DNA of 64,000 nucleotides from JAMLHH01 sp035515235 (GCA_035515235.1 DATJBS010000054.1:1-64000), one strand, 5' to 3'; counted from the first letter of the stretch, positions 16,501 through 26,296 are shown. Notes: generated by a model not told the origin, from the letters alone. Numbers and translations: made by a program.

Positions 16501-17463
16501 TTAGTTGAGAACGGATAAAGAATCTTGATTGGAATTTAAACTATTTATGAATTGAATCGCATCATGCACACTTTGAACAGCGACTTCATCTTGAGGAGTA
16601 TGACCTACACCAGGATATACAATTGCTTGCATATTTTTCATTCCTCTAAAACCTTCTAATTGCTCAATCAATAAAAGAGCATCATCTTTTCCCCACAGTA
16701 TTAATGTAGGCACTTCTACTTGTTCGGGCTGTAAAACAGGATCTTTATCTAGTTGTTGCATTCTTCTTACAAAAGCTTTTCTATTACCATCTCTCATAGT
16801 TAAATCATAATACATTTGAACTTTTTCAGGAGTAATTAATTCATCATTTTCATAAGCTTGCTTAAGTGTTTGCTCTATAGTAAATTTTGGGTCAATATCA
16901 GAAAGCAAACTAGAGATTACTGGAATTCTAGCTAAATTAAATGCAGAGAAAAAAGGCATATCATACTTTTGAATTGGTGAACCTGCAGGATTCAACAACA
17001 ACAAGCCTTTCACATTTTCGGGATGATAATAAGCGTATTTCCAAGCGATTTCTCCTCCTAATGAATTCCCTCCCAAAATAAAGTCCTTGAGTTCTAGTTT
17101 TTGAGTAAAATCTTGAATAAATTTCACATAACTTTCTAAAGAATAATCATTTTCAGTATTCGGACCTGTTAAACCAAATGCAGGAATATCCATACGAATC
17201 ACTCTATAGTATTGCTTGAGCGTATCTGTCCATTGATCAAAAGTCTGCAATGCCGCTCCAGTTCCATGAACTAAAACAATCGGCTGACCTACACCTTCAT
17301 CTCTATAATGTACAGACAAGCCATTAATATCAATAAATTTTGATTGCTCATTGGTGTATTTAGACTTTAATACCTCTAATGGTATTGGGTCTTTCATCAT
17401 GAAGAATATACCTACTCCTAGTAAAATGACTATAAAGAGTAAAAATTTAAAGAGCTTTTTCAT
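16501..17463 (-). CDS. Alpha/beta hydrolase with N-terminal membrane anchor
   Basis: 320 residues. The N-terminal membrane segment LFKFLLFIVILLGVGIFFMM (about 4-23) anchors it to the inner membrane or acts as an uncleaved signal. The fold shows the oxyanion loop LVHGTGA, nucleophile elbow GGNSLGGE (Ser), acid WGKDD and histidine YPGVGHTPQDE, a complete catalytic triad. The substrate is unknown; epoxide, lactone or ester hydrolysis are all possible. It is followed by msrA. Confidence 0.88.
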   Translation of the reverse strand: MKKLFKFLLFIVILLGVGIFFMMKDPIPLEVLKSKYTNEQSKFIDINGLSVHYRDEGVGQPIVLVHGTGAALQTFDQWTDTLKQYYRVIRMDIPAFGLTGPNTENDYSLESYVKFIQDFTQKLELKDFILGGNSLGGEIAWKYAYYHPENVKGLLLLNPAGSPIQKYDMPFFSAFNLARIPVISSLLSDIDPKFTIEQTLKQAYENDELITPEKVQMYYDLTMRDGNRKAFVRRMQQLDKDPVLQPEQVEVPTLILWGKDDALLLIEQLEGFRGMKNMQAIVYPGVGHTPQDEVAVQSVHDAIQFINSLNSNQDSLSVLN

Positions 17464-17604
17464 TGTTTTCTACTTTGTAAATGGTAATATATAAAATTAA
17501 AGTTCAAATATACATCGCTCATTTTTAACAGACTACTTAAATAACATTTGTCATAAAATATAAAAGATAGCGATTGAGAGCAAAGTCAACTTCTTGCTTA
17601 AATA

Positions 17605-18534
17605 TTACTTGCAATCTTTAGTTAAAAACTCTAACACTTTACAACAATCGGGGTCGTCATTGATACATACTTTGATATAATCGTACTCTTTACCGCTTTC
17701 TTTAAAGTTTTGAATGGTTAATGGCAAATCACTCAATTTATAATAACCGATAGATACGCCATTCCTTACATAAACATCAAAGTATGCATTGTCTGGATTT
17801 TCTGCCTTAAAATTAATGGCCAATGCATAAGTACTGTCAGAAGTACACGCTCCTTGTTCGACTTTCAAATTGCTGATACTACATTCTTGAGTGGTGCAAG
17901 TAGGCGGTAAGAATTCATATTCTTTACAACTATTTGGATATCCATCTATACAGATTTTAATAAAATCTTCAGTATTTCCACTTAATTGAAAATTAGAAAG
18001 TACCAATGGTAAACCTTTCACAGAGTAAGTACCTATTTTTTTATTATTTCTGACATAAAGATTAAAATTAGCATTAGCGGGTAAATTGCTATGGTCAAAG
18101 TCAATAGTGAGTCGATAGGTACTATCTGAAGTACATTCCCCTAATTTGGTTCTGATTACTTTAATTTCTACCTCTTCAATTTCACAAGTAGGTGGTAAAA
18201 ACTCTTCTACCAAACAACAATCAGGACGATCATTGATACAAATTTTAATGAGGTCGTAATCTTTACCACTTCTTTTAAAATCCTTCAAAAGGATAGGTAA
18301 AGAATCTATCGAAAAATATCCAATCTGCTCATTATTTCTAACAAAAACATCAAAGTTCTGACCTTCCATCCCATCGTGATTAAAATCAATTTTTACAGAA
18401 TAATTGGAATCTGAAGTGCATTCAATGGGTGTTATAGTCAAACTTTCAATGCTACACTCATCGACTCTTGCGTTTTCTTTTTTGCATGCAATCATAGAAA
18501 GAACAGCAAATGCATAGAACAGATATTTTGACAT
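17605..18534 (-). CDS. Lipoprotein of three tandem cysteine-containing repeats
   Basis: 309 residues with lipobox MIAC (Cys17). The mature part is three copies of a unit of about 92 residues (27-117, 119-213, 218-308). Each has the order C-T-S-D-S-x-Y, then I-D/N-F, then F-x-V/L-Y/F-V-R-N, I-G, LP, NF/DF, SG, IK-I/V-C-I, and a closing CCLVEEFLPPTC-like end, with about four cysteines per unit. The pattern looks like a disulfide-stabilised beta-sandwich. I do not recognise the family. It lies downstream of a beta-helix lipoprotein and TonB receptor on the same strand, but separated from them by a terminator and a palindrome. Confidence 0.85.
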   Translation of the reverse strand: MSKYLFYAFAVLSMIACKKENARVDECSIESLTITPIECTSDSNYSVKIDFNHDGMEGQNFDVFVRNNEQIGYFSIDSLPILLKDFKRSGKDYDLIKICINDRPDCCLVEEFLPPTCEIEEVEIKVIRTKLGECTSDSTYRLTIDFDHSNLPANANFNLYVRNNKKIGTYSVKGLPLVLSNFQLSGNTEDFIKICIDGYPNSCKEYEFLPPTCTTQECSISNLKVEQGACTSDSTYALAINFKAENPDNAYFDVYVRNGVSIGYYKLSDLPLTIQNFKESGKEYDYIKVCINDDPDCCKVLEFLTKDCK

Positions 18535-18722
18535 GATACTTTAATTTATAGTACAAGTTAAGAAAAATACACAAGAGCATATAATTTCATTTGCCATACA
18601 ATAGTATCTATTAAAGAATAAACTAAACATATAAAAATCCATTATTAATAATATAAACTACAATAGCTTATAAATTAATACTGCTTAATCTTTAGAAACA
18701 TTATCATTTGAATTTTATTCAA

Positions 18723-18770
18723 TTTTGTTTGATACTAAACAACAAAAGTGTTTGATAGTATCAAACAAAA
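18723..18770. promoter_or_regulatory. Inverted repeat with nested perfect palindrome (candidate operator)
   Basis: TTTTGTTTGATACTA (18723-18737) and TAGTATCAAACAAAA (18756-18770) are perfect 15-bp inverted arms. The right half also contains the 17-bp palindrome GTTTGATAGTATCAAAC (18750-18766). It is 190 bp upstream of the triple-repeat lipoprotein. No T-run fits it, so a regulator site is likelier than a terminator. Confidence 0.5.
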
Positions 18771-18798
18771 AACCTCTTATAGCCAGCCATAAGAGGTT
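18765..18798 (-). terminator. Terminator of the beta-helix lipoprotein gene
   Basis: A 10-bp stem AACCTCTTAT / ATAAGAGGTT (18771-18780 and 18789-18798). On the minus strand it is followed by TTTTGTTTG. It lies 24 bp after the stop at 18822. Confidence 0.8.
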
Positions 18799-18821
18799 CG
18801 TACTCATCAAAATGCTTGCAA

Positions 18822-20324
18822 CTATTTAGAGTAATCTTTTGCGTTAGGATTAAATTCAGCCCAGCCTGAAGTCCAATTTTCTGTACCGAAAGCTCCACGA
18901 TAAGCGACAGTTGTCAGTCCAGTCAGACCAGTAAAGTTTGCATCGTTCAATAATAAAGAACCCGCAGTTGGTAATACATTCGGACTTCCTACTTCAAAGA
19001 TAGATGCACTGATTCCAGCATCTTCCCATTTAGGTAAAAATGTATTATTGGCCTCTACCCAAGTTTTTAAGTCAAAAGCAGAAGAAGTTCCTACTCTATA
19101 TGGCACCCCTCTTGGTACTGTTGGGTGTTGTTTTCCTTCGCCAGTTTCACCATCTATTCCTACAATATTATTGACATAAAGTGATCCTGCTCCTCCAAAT
19201 CCATTACCACCCCAGTTTTCTACTGCAGCTATGATATTATTTTTAAAGATTAAGTCACCATTTGTAGCATTTGATTCTGTAGAAGATCCATCTATATAGA
19301 TTCCCCAAGGATATCCTGTAAAGAATGAATTGTAAATTTTGATTTTATTGTTTCTTCTCAAATGTAAAGCATGTTGAAAATTGGTAGAAATGGTAGTTTC
19401 TCTATTTGCTTTTGGTCCTATTAATGTCACATTAGAAAATGTAGGTGCTGTAAATGGTTGATCCCCGCTTCCTGATCCATTATTATCTACTTCAAAACCA
19501 TTAGAACCAGACTGATCTGCATAATTAGCATCTCTAATTCCTAATGCAAACTGTACATTACCTCTATATCCCAAATCCACATCGAAGTCATCATCTAATC
19601 CTCTGTAAGCGACTAAGTTAGTACAGTTCACTGTTCCACCAAACCACTCAAAAGCATCATCCAATCCGTAAGAAGCTTGAACATGGCTAATTATTGTACC
19701 ACGACCTACAGAACCCATAGTCAAACTATTGACTTCTTCATTAGGATTGATTGCAATACCTGCATATTCTATACGTACATATTTAAAAATTCCAGAATTA
19801 TCATCATCGTCATTACCACCATGAAATGCCCCATAAGCTCCTTCTAATTGAGCTGTTCCGCCTGGGATATTATTTTTTGCACGACCACAAATCACTACTC
19901 CACCCCAATCTCCTGGTTGTTTCAAACCTACACCTCTTTCGGATGTAAAAACAATAGGATTGTTCGCTTCACCTTGTGCAAAAATTTGACTTCCTCTTTG
20001 GATAATCAATGTACCTTTGGTTTCTCTATCGCCAAAAATTAGTGTGCCTGGTTCTATGGTTAATTTTCCTGTAGCAAGAATTGTTGTACCATCATCTTGA
20101 CCTACTTTGACAAATCCTTTTAAGAGATATACTGTATCTGCATAAAATTTTACTTCTCCTGTTAAAGTCCCAGATATTTCTTTCATGGGTTTACCCGTTT
20201 CAGGCGGCTTAGTTTCTTTAATATCAGTATCATCTTTCGAACAGGCTGTAAATATTGCACCTGATATTAAAAGTCCTAAAGCAGCTTTTAAGAAAGCGTT
20301 TTTCATTGTTTTTTGAATGTTCAT
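18822..20324 (-). CDS. Beta-helix lipoprotein paired with a TonB-dependent receptor
   Basis: 500 residues, lipobox TAC with Cys28. The mature protein resembles the secreted or surface right-handed beta-helix proteins of Bacteroidota: VYLLKGFVKV, KLTIEPGTLIFGD, GTLIIQRGSQIFAQG, NPIVFTSERG, DWGGVVICGRA, FKYVRIEYAG, and Asp/Gly-rich loops such as GGNDDDDNSG that could bind Ca2+. Such proteins recur directly behind TonB receptors of the type found here, and some are annotated wrongly as multidrug transporters. Ligand unknown. It starts 34 bp after the receptor and ends at a terminator. A second Met at residue 7 (MKNAFLK) is an alternative start. Confidence 0.85.
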   Translation of the reverse strand: MNIQKTMKNAFLKAALGLLISGAIFTACSKDDTDIKETKPPETGKPMKEISGTLTGEVKFYADTVYLLKGFVKVGQDDGTTILATGKLTIEPGTLIFGDRETKGTLIIQRGSQIFAQGEANNPIVFTSERGVGLKQPGDWGGVVICGRAKNNIPGGTAQLEGAYGAFHGGNDDDDNSGIFKYVRIEYAGIAINPNEEVNSLTMGSVGRGTIISHVQASYGLDDAFEWFGGTVNCTNLVAYRGLDDDFDVDLGYRGNVQFALGIRDANYADQSGSNGFEVDNNGSGSGDQPFTAPTFSNVTLIGPKANRETTISTNFQHALHLRRNNKIKIYNSFFTGYPWGIYIDGSSTESNATNGDLIFKNNIIAAVENWGGNGFGGAGSLYVNNIVGIDGETGEGKQHPTVPRGVPYRVGTSSAFDLKTWVEANNTFLPKWEDAGISASIFEVGSPNVLPTAGSLLLNDANFTGLTGLTTVAYRGAFGTENWTSGWAEFNPNAKDYSK

Positions 20325-20358
20325 TTTTTGTTATTTAATTTGTTAATTGAAAATTGAT

Positions 20359-23193
20359 TTATTTGAAATTGTATTTTATTCCTAAGTTGATAATAGAGCC
20401 TGACTGATATTCTTGAATCATTTGATCATTTTTTCTATCAAATTTTCCGTCGCCATTTCCATCTTGTAGCCATAGTGTTTTCGATTGAAGAATGTCAGAA
20501 ATTCCTGCACTGATTTCTACATTTTTAGGGAATTGATAAGATACACTAAGGTCTAAAGTATGAGTAGGCATCTCATAGATATCGGGATAATCTTGTGCTC
20601 CTACAAACATGATTTTCTTGCCAGAGACATTGTACATCAAATTGATTTGGTAGTTTTTATCTGGATTATTATAGAATATACCTGAGTTAATCACATAAGG
20701 AGATTGACCTTGAAGTGGTCTATTATTGGATTGTCCTGCTATCTGATTGCCCAAAAATACATTACTAATTAAGTATGTTGCATTGAGCATCACTCCTGTA
20801 TTCTTCAAAAAATTATTAGAATAATTGCTAAAAGATTTCTTCAATTCTATTTCCGCACCATAAAGATTGGCGTAATTAGCATTATTGAAAGTAAAAGATT
20901 TTGATCCTCCAGAACCTCCAGCTCCTTGTACAATTACGACCTCGATAGGATTAGTAAATCTTTTATAAAAAATAGAGAAATTGATGACATCAGAAGTTGA
21001 AGGATAATATTCCCATTTAACTTCTGCATGTTGAATCTTTGCAGAAACCAATTTTGGATTTCCCGCAAAAGTAAAGTTGTAATTGAAATCATAAAATCCG
21101 AAAGGTGCTATTTCTCTAAATTCTGGATGGTTGAGACTCATTCCATAAGCTAATCGAGCTTTCATTTTATTCTCCATGAAAGAGTAACTAACGTTCAATG
21201 AAGGCAATACAAAATGTTGTGTTCTATTGACATTCACTAAGTCATTGGTCAAAGTTGCTGAATTTAATTTTTGTTGGAAGAACTCATATCTCACTCCAGC
21301 AACTACTTTAAATTTTTGCAGCGGCAATTCTATTTTACCATAAACAGCTCCCAATAAATTATTAGCAGAATAGGAATCACTCGGATTACTTTGTTCATCC
21401 AATACTACACCTGTAGTTGTATTGATATTTTTTTCTTGAAAAAGCTCCGTAATAGTTGAATTCAAATTTCGGATATCGAATTGTGGTGAACGAATGAAAC
21501 CAATATTTCTAGATCCAAAAGTTCTGTCTTTGTATTCTACATTAATTCCTGTATAAACTGTTGAAATGAATTTTTTAGATTTTTTGTACCCAATTTTATA
21601 CGAATAATTGACTTGAGCATTGGTCAATAATTCTTTCATATTAGAATAAAATCTCCCTAAGAAAAATGGTTGTGCATTTCCAATAGGAACATATAAAGTA
21701 GAATTTCCAGAAGAAGTATCTAAATCAGAACGGTATCTTTTATAGTCAGGCTGATTTCTATAAGTATAGCCCATTCCAACTAACCAATCTAAACGAGCAG
21801 CACCTTCTGAAAGCTCATGATTTCCTATCACTTGCCCAGAGTAGATTCCTTTAAACACTTGATCAAAGGAATAATTATTTGGAAAATAGGAGAACTCATA
21901 ATGTTCGCCACCTCTTTGAATATATTGCGTAGAAGAACTAAAATTGGCTAAGTTTTTAAATTCGATGGTGCTTCCACTTTTAAATCTAAAAGACCAATTG
22001 TGTATCAATCCTAATTTAACATTGGTATTATATTGACTATCCTTAAAGTCATAAATCACTGAAGATTCCTTTCTTTCTGTATTATAAACATTGTAGTCAG
22101 ACCTTTTGACATTAAAAATGCTTCTTGAATTGCTATAATTTATAGCAGTAATTTCTCCGATTAATACTTTTTTTGCAATGATTCTATGACCCATCGTAAA
22201 AGCAATTCTCTGATCTGGAATAGCTTTTGATTTTTGAGCAGTCCAGTTGTTACTCATCGACCTTCCTGCTTTTATCAATTCGTCAGCCGTAGATTTTCTT
22301 AAATCTTTAGGAAAATTAGACGGCAAAGCATTTTTATTATCAAATCCTAAATGAAATAATGCATTTTGTTCGCTTTGATAGAAATCTTTAAAAGTCGTTC
22401 CTAAACGCATTTGAGTACTATACTGAATCGTATAGAAATTTTCATTAGGAATAGATTTTGTAAAAACTTTCACTACACCTCCTGCAAAATCTCCTGGAAG
22501 CTCAGCGGATGGGCTTTTCATGATGAGTAAGCGATCTATTTGACCACTCGGAATCATATCGAAAGAGAAAGATTTGATGTCTGTTTCTAAACTTGGAACA
22601 GTAGCATTGTGTAGCAAAACCGAGTTATATCTAGGATTTAGACCTCTTATATTGATAAAGTTACCCATCAAAGTCACACCAGGAACTCTTTTGACTACTT
22701 GAGCAGCATCTCTATCCATAGATTTGCCGATTTGCTGGGCCGAAATCCCACTCGACATCAAGTCTGTATTTTTGATTTCCATGAGCATAGCAGATTCTGT
22801 ATGCGTTCTTTTGAAGGCTACCACCTCAACCACCTCTAACTCTCCGACTGTTTCGCTCATCGCTACATTCAAAGTTGTTTTTTGGCCAGAAAGAACGACT
22901 ACATCCTCTATAATTCTAGTATCATATCCTAAGTAACTTATCTTAATACTGTATGTCCCTGTAGATATATTTGAAATAGTAAAATTTCCATCATAATCGG
23001 AAGAAGCTCCCATACTTGAATTTTCGATCATAATCGCAGCTCCAATAAGAGGCTCTTGATATTCTTTATCAATAATTTGACCTTCGATCGTACCCGTCTG
23101 GGCAAAAGAGGTCTTCACAGCTCCTAAAAGAATTACAAAAAGTAAGACGATTGGAAGCTGAGTTTTTGGTTGAATTTTAATTAATTTGTTCAT
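20359..23193 (-). CDS. TonB-dependent outer-membrane receptor with CarboxypepD_reg domain
   Basis: About 944 residues. Signal peptide MNKLIKIQPKTQLPIVLL...AQ, then a CarboxypepD_reg-like beta-sandwich (GTIEGQIIDKEYQEPLIGAAIM ... GYDTRIIEDV, about 38-115), a plug (AAQVVKRVPGVTLMGNFINIRGL, PSAELPGDFAGGVVKVF), and a long beta-barrel ending ...SGSIINLGIKYNFK with the terminal aromatic typical of outer-membrane barrels. It imports an unknown ligand using TonB energy. I use the MNKLIK start at 23193 rather than an ATG five codons upstream. No SusD partner follows; the beta-helix lipoprotein takes that place. Confidence 0.95.
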   Translation of the reverse strand: MNKLIKIQPKTQLPIVLLFVILLGAVKTSFAQTGTIEGQIIDKEYQEPLIGAAIMIENSSMGASSDYDGNFTISNISTGTYSIKISYLGYDTRIIEDVVVLSGQKTTLNVAMSETVGELEVVEVVAFKRTHTESAMLMEIKNTDLMSSGISAQQIGKSMDRDAAQVVKRVPGVTLMGNFINIRGLNPRYNSVLLHNATVPSLETDIKSFSFDMIPSGQIDRLLIMKSPSAELPGDFAGGVVKVFTKSIPNENFYTIQYSTQMRLGTTFKDFYQSEQNALFHLGFDNKNALPSNFPKDLRKSTADELIKAGRSMSNNWTAQKSKAIPDQRIAFTMGHRIIAKKVLIGEITAINYSNSRSIFNVKRSDYNVYNTERKESSVIYDFKDSQYNTNVKLGLIHNWSFRFKSGSTIEFKNLANFSSSTQYIQRGGEHYEFSYFPNNYSFDQVFKGIYSGQVIGNHELSEGAARLDWLVGMGYTYRNQPDYKRYRSDLDTSSGNSTLYVPIGNAQPFFLGRFYSNMKELLTNAQVNYSYKIGYKKSKKFISTVYTGINVEYKDRTFGSRNIGFIRSPQFDIRNLNSTITELFQEKNINTTTGVVLDEQSNPSDSYSANNLLGAVYGKIELPLQKFKVVAGVRYEFFQQKLNSATLTNDLVNVNRTQHFVLPSLNVSYSFMENKMKARLAYGMSLNHPEFREIAPFGFYDFNYNFTFAGNPKLVSAKIQHAEVKWEYYPSTSDVINFSIFYKRFTNPIEVVIVQGAGGSGGSKSFTFNNANYANLYGAEIELKKSFSNYSNNFLKNTGVMLNATYLISNVFLGNQIAGQSNNRPLQGQSPYVINSGIFYNNPDKNYQINLMYNVSGKKIMFVGAQDYPDIYEMPTHTLDLSVSYQFPKNVEISAGISDILQSKTLWLQDGNGDGKFDRKNDQMIQEYQSGSIINLGIKYNFK

Positions 23194-23318
23194 CTGTAAT
23201 AGTTGCATTGATTACGCCACAAGATTACGATGTTAAGATTGGCTGGATTTTACCTAAGAAAGGATTCCGAAAGGTGTTTTAATAGGTTTTTACTGTCTTT
23301 TGCATGTAACATTGATGT

Positions 23319-23334
23319 AGTAAATGTATTTACT
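23319..23334. promoter_or_regulatory. Palindrome in the divergent region between receptor and nuclease genes
   Basis: AGTAAAT-GT-ATTTACT, a perfect 7-bp inverted repeat with a 2-base centre. It lies 126 bp upstream of the receptor start and 71 bp upstream of the nuclease start. It could be an operator; chance is not excluded in AT-rich DNA. Confidence 0.35.
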
Positions 23335-23404
23335 GTGAACGTTTAGAGAAGTATGAAGATTTTTTATTGATTTTCAATTATTTACAAAAATAAATTTAAC
23401 ATAA

Positions 23405-26218
23405 GTGTCAGAAAAAAGTATTCCTTTCCTTCAATGGGTAGCAAATAAAATCAGCGAAAATCCATATCAAAACTGGATGAAAACTGCCATTATTCTACCA
23501 TCGAGAAGATCTTGTGTGGTATTGCAAGAATATTTAGCAAAAAATCTAACAAAAACTGAAAAGGCTTTTATACTTCCAGATATACTTCCGATTCAAGAAT
23601 TTTGGACGCAACTGAGTGGATATGCGATTCCCGATAAAGATATTCTGCTCTTAGAACTATTTGAAGTATATCAGCAATATTGGCCTGATGAGCTTACTAT
23701 AGAAGACTTTTTGCCATGGGGAAGGATGATGCTGAGTGATTTTGATGAAATAGATAAGTATAACGTTTCTGCGAAAAAGCTTTTTACAATTATTCGTGAT
23801 GAGAAGGAAATTGATGCACATTTTTCAATAGATGACGAACTCCGTGCAATCATGAGTCAATTTTGGAATATCGTGCAATCTGAAAAAACTTATGAAAAGT
23901 CCTTTATTAAAACATGGGAAATCATGGGTACTGTTTATCAAAAGTTCAAGGACACTCTGCAAGAAAAATCTATCGCTTATGAAGGTATGGCATATAGGAA
24001 TTACTACGAGCGCATTAAAGATAAAAATTCAAATATCCCGTATCAAAACATTCATATTGTAGGATTCAATGCCTTTACAGTCATAGATGAAAAATTAATT
24101 AAAGCAATATCGGACCACAGCCATGTATCTATGTATTGGGATGTAGATAATTATTTCATGAATCATCCTGACCACGAAGCAGGACATTTTTTACGATTAT
24201 ACAAAACACTATTTACAGGAATTGAGCACTTTTGGAACTCCGGAGATCAATTATCTACTGAAAGAAAGTATTTTCTGCATGGTGCACCTATGCATGAAGG
24301 TCAAGTCAAGGTGGTAGCAGAAATTCTTCAAGATGAGCAATTCAAACCGATAGCAAAAGAACTCCAAGTAGAAGGTTATAAAGCACCAAAAACAGGAGTT
24401 GTGCTCTGTGAAGAACATATTATTGAATCCGTTTTATACGAGATTCAAGATGCGGAACAAGTCAATATCACCATGAATTTTCCAGTAGGTAGTTCAGCTA
24501 TTACAGAATGGCTAGAAATTCTTTTTAAAATCAATCAAGAGGAAAGTATTCATAAAAGTATTTTAAATCAATTATTCAAACACTATTATTTTAAAGTTCA
24601 CTATAGCGAGGAACAAGTCTATGCTTTCCGAAAAAAAATATTAGACGCATCTAGTTTTTATTTCAGCAAGAATATCTTGAAAAATTACATTCCAGATTTA
24701 TTAATTATTGAAGATAAAAAACTGCAAAGTTTAGATGGCTTATGTCATTTTTGGATCAATCGATTAAATCAATTATCAGAATATTTCACAAAACCTGAAG
24801 ATGAGCTAAAGACTATCTTGCCCTACTTTATTCAAGCGATTCAAACCAAACAAATTCAACTTCAAAAATTTGAATCTAAGATTTCTTTCAAGGCTATTTA
24901 TCAATTTATGTTGACACATATTAAAGGGCTTTCTGTACCTTTTCTATCCGAGAAATCTAGACCAACTCAAATAATGGGTTTTTTAGAAACTCGTCTTATG
25001 GATTTTGATCGAGTAATTATTGTAGGAGCCAATGAAGAAATTTTACCTCAGCCTAAAAGAGGGAATTCATATATTCCGTATAGTCTTAGGAAACCTTTTG
25101 GTTTGCCTACATTGAAAGAATATGATGGTGTGTACGCTTATCATTTTTACAGATTACTTCAAAGATGTAAAGAAGCGCACTTGATATATAATAATGCTCC
25201 TGGCGATTTGCCTTTTGAAAAAAGTCGTTTTCTTGGACAGATTGAACTAGAGCTCAATACTCCAGAAAATGAAATCACTCCAGTAAATTGGTCCTATCCG
25301 CTTCAGATTGAGAGCAAAGAAGAACACATCATTAATAGTATTGCTAAGACTGCCGAACATATTGAAAAGTTAAAAAACAGAGAGTTTTCTCAAAGTGCTC
25401 TGATTCTATATTTAAGATGTCCGATGCAGTTTTATTTGCACTATGTTGCAGAAATTAGAGAGCCCAATGAATTAGAAGAAGTCATGGATGCAGGATCGTT
25501 TGGTAACGTATTGCATAAAGCGATAGAAATATTATATACGGACTTGACTCAACAAATCATTACCGCCGAAACTCTTCGTGCAAAACTTCCTCTCTTAAAA
25601 TCAGCATTAAACGAAGCTTTCAAAGAAGAATATCAATCTTACGAAGAGCTTAAAGGTCAAAACCTGCTCGCTTATGATATGATGCTACAATCTTTGTATA
25701 AAATTATTCTCTTAGATATTTCTCTGGCAGAGAACGAAACCTTTCAAATATTACATTTAGAAGGAGATTTAAAGAGAAAGATTACATTAAATACTGGAGT
25801 AGAAATTACCCTTCAAGGAAAAATTGACAGAGTCGATCAGATAGGAGATATTGCTAGAATTATTGATTATAAAACGGGAAAAGTTGATTTGATAAAAGGA
25901 AAGAAATTTGAAGCTGAAAAGATTTCGAATATTTTTGAAAGAGGCAATCTCAAAACAAAACCTCAAACTTTCCAAGGTTTATTTTATCAGTATTTGATGA
26001 ATGAAAGTAATGCACAAGTAGGTTTTTATAGCATCAGAGATTTGAAGAATGGCATTCAATACTTAAATGATGGCTTACTCATACCTTCTGATATCCAAGA
26101 AGAATTTGAAAATGAATTGAAAGGTTTGCTAGAAGAAATTTTAGATCCTAATATTCCTTTTGTGCAAAATGAAAATACAGATGCTTATCAATATTCACCT
26201 TATCAATTTATGATTTGA
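23405..26218 (+). CDS. AddB-like PD-(D/E)XK nuclease/helicase-fold protein
   Basis: 937 residues, GTG start. The N-terminus (FLQWVANKISENPYQNWMKTAIILPSRRSCVVLQEYL) and middle (FLETRLMDFDRVIIVGANEEILPQ) match the inactivated helicase scaffold of AddB. The C-terminal nuclease domain has SFGNVLHKAIEILY (His near 703), GKIDRVDQIGDIARIIDYKTGK (D and K near 820) and TFQGLFYQYL. Known AddB proteins work with AddA in double-strand break repair; addA is not in the window. One Fe-S-type cysteine motif remains (LRCPMQFYLHYV, near 672). The C-terminus ends DAYQYSPYQFMI where relatives have three cysteines. Confidence 0.9.
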   Translation: MSEKSIPFLQWVANKISENPYQNWMKTAIILPSRRSCVVLQEYLAKNLTKTEKAFILPDILPIQEFWTQLSGYAIPDKDILLLELFEVYQQYWPDELTIEDFLPWGRMMLSDFDEIDKYNVSAKKLFTIIRDEKEIDAHFSIDDELRAIMSQFWNIVQSEKTYEKSFIKTWEIMGTVYQKFKDTLQEKSIAYEGMAYRNYYERIKDKNSNIPYQNIHIVGFNAFTVIDEKLIKAISDHSHVSMYWDVDNYFMNHPDHEAGHFLRLYKTLFTGIEHFWNSGDQLSTERKYFLHGAPMHEGQVKVVAEILQDEQFKPIAKELQVEGYKAPKTGVVLCEEHIIESVLYEIQDAEQVNITMNFPVGSSAITEWLEILFKINQEESIHKSILNQLFKHYYFKVHYSEEQVYAFRKKILDASSFYFSKNILKNYIPDLLIIEDKKLQSLDGLCHFWINRLNQLSEYFTKPEDELKTILPYFIQAIQTKQIQLQKFESKISFKAIYQFMLTHIKGLSVPFLSEKSRPTQIMGFLETRLMDFDRVIIVGANEEILPQPKRGNSYIPYSLRKPFGLPTLKEYDGVYAYHFYRLLQRCKEAHLIYNNAPGDLPFEKSRFLGQIELELNTPENEITPVNWSYPLQIESKEEHIINSIAKTAEHIEKLKNREFSQSALILYLRCPMQFYLHYVAEIREPNELEEVMDAGSFGNVLHKAIEILYTDLTQQIITAETLRAKLPLLKSALNEAFKEEYQSYEELKGQNLLAYDMMLQSLYKIILLDISLAENETFQILHLEGDLKRKITLNTGVEITLQGKIDRVDQIGDIARIIDYKTGKVDLIKGKKFEAEKISNIFERGNLKTKPQTFQGLFYQYLMNESNAQVGFYSIRDLKNGIQYLNDGLLIPSDIQEEFENELKGLLEEILDPNIPFVQNENTDAYQYSPYQFMI

Positions 26219-26242
26219 GGAAGATTATTAAAATCCTTCTGT

Positions 26243-26296
26243 TATAATTGAAGAAAGTATCTTTTGAGCAATTTTCTTACGGTATAATTGAAGAAA
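26243..26296 (+). repeat. 14-bp direct repeat, two copies
   Basis: TATAATTGAAGAAA at 26243-26256 and 26283-26296, exactly 40 bp apart, in the 200-bp gap between the nuclease and permease genes. No other feature was found there. Confidence 0.5.
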
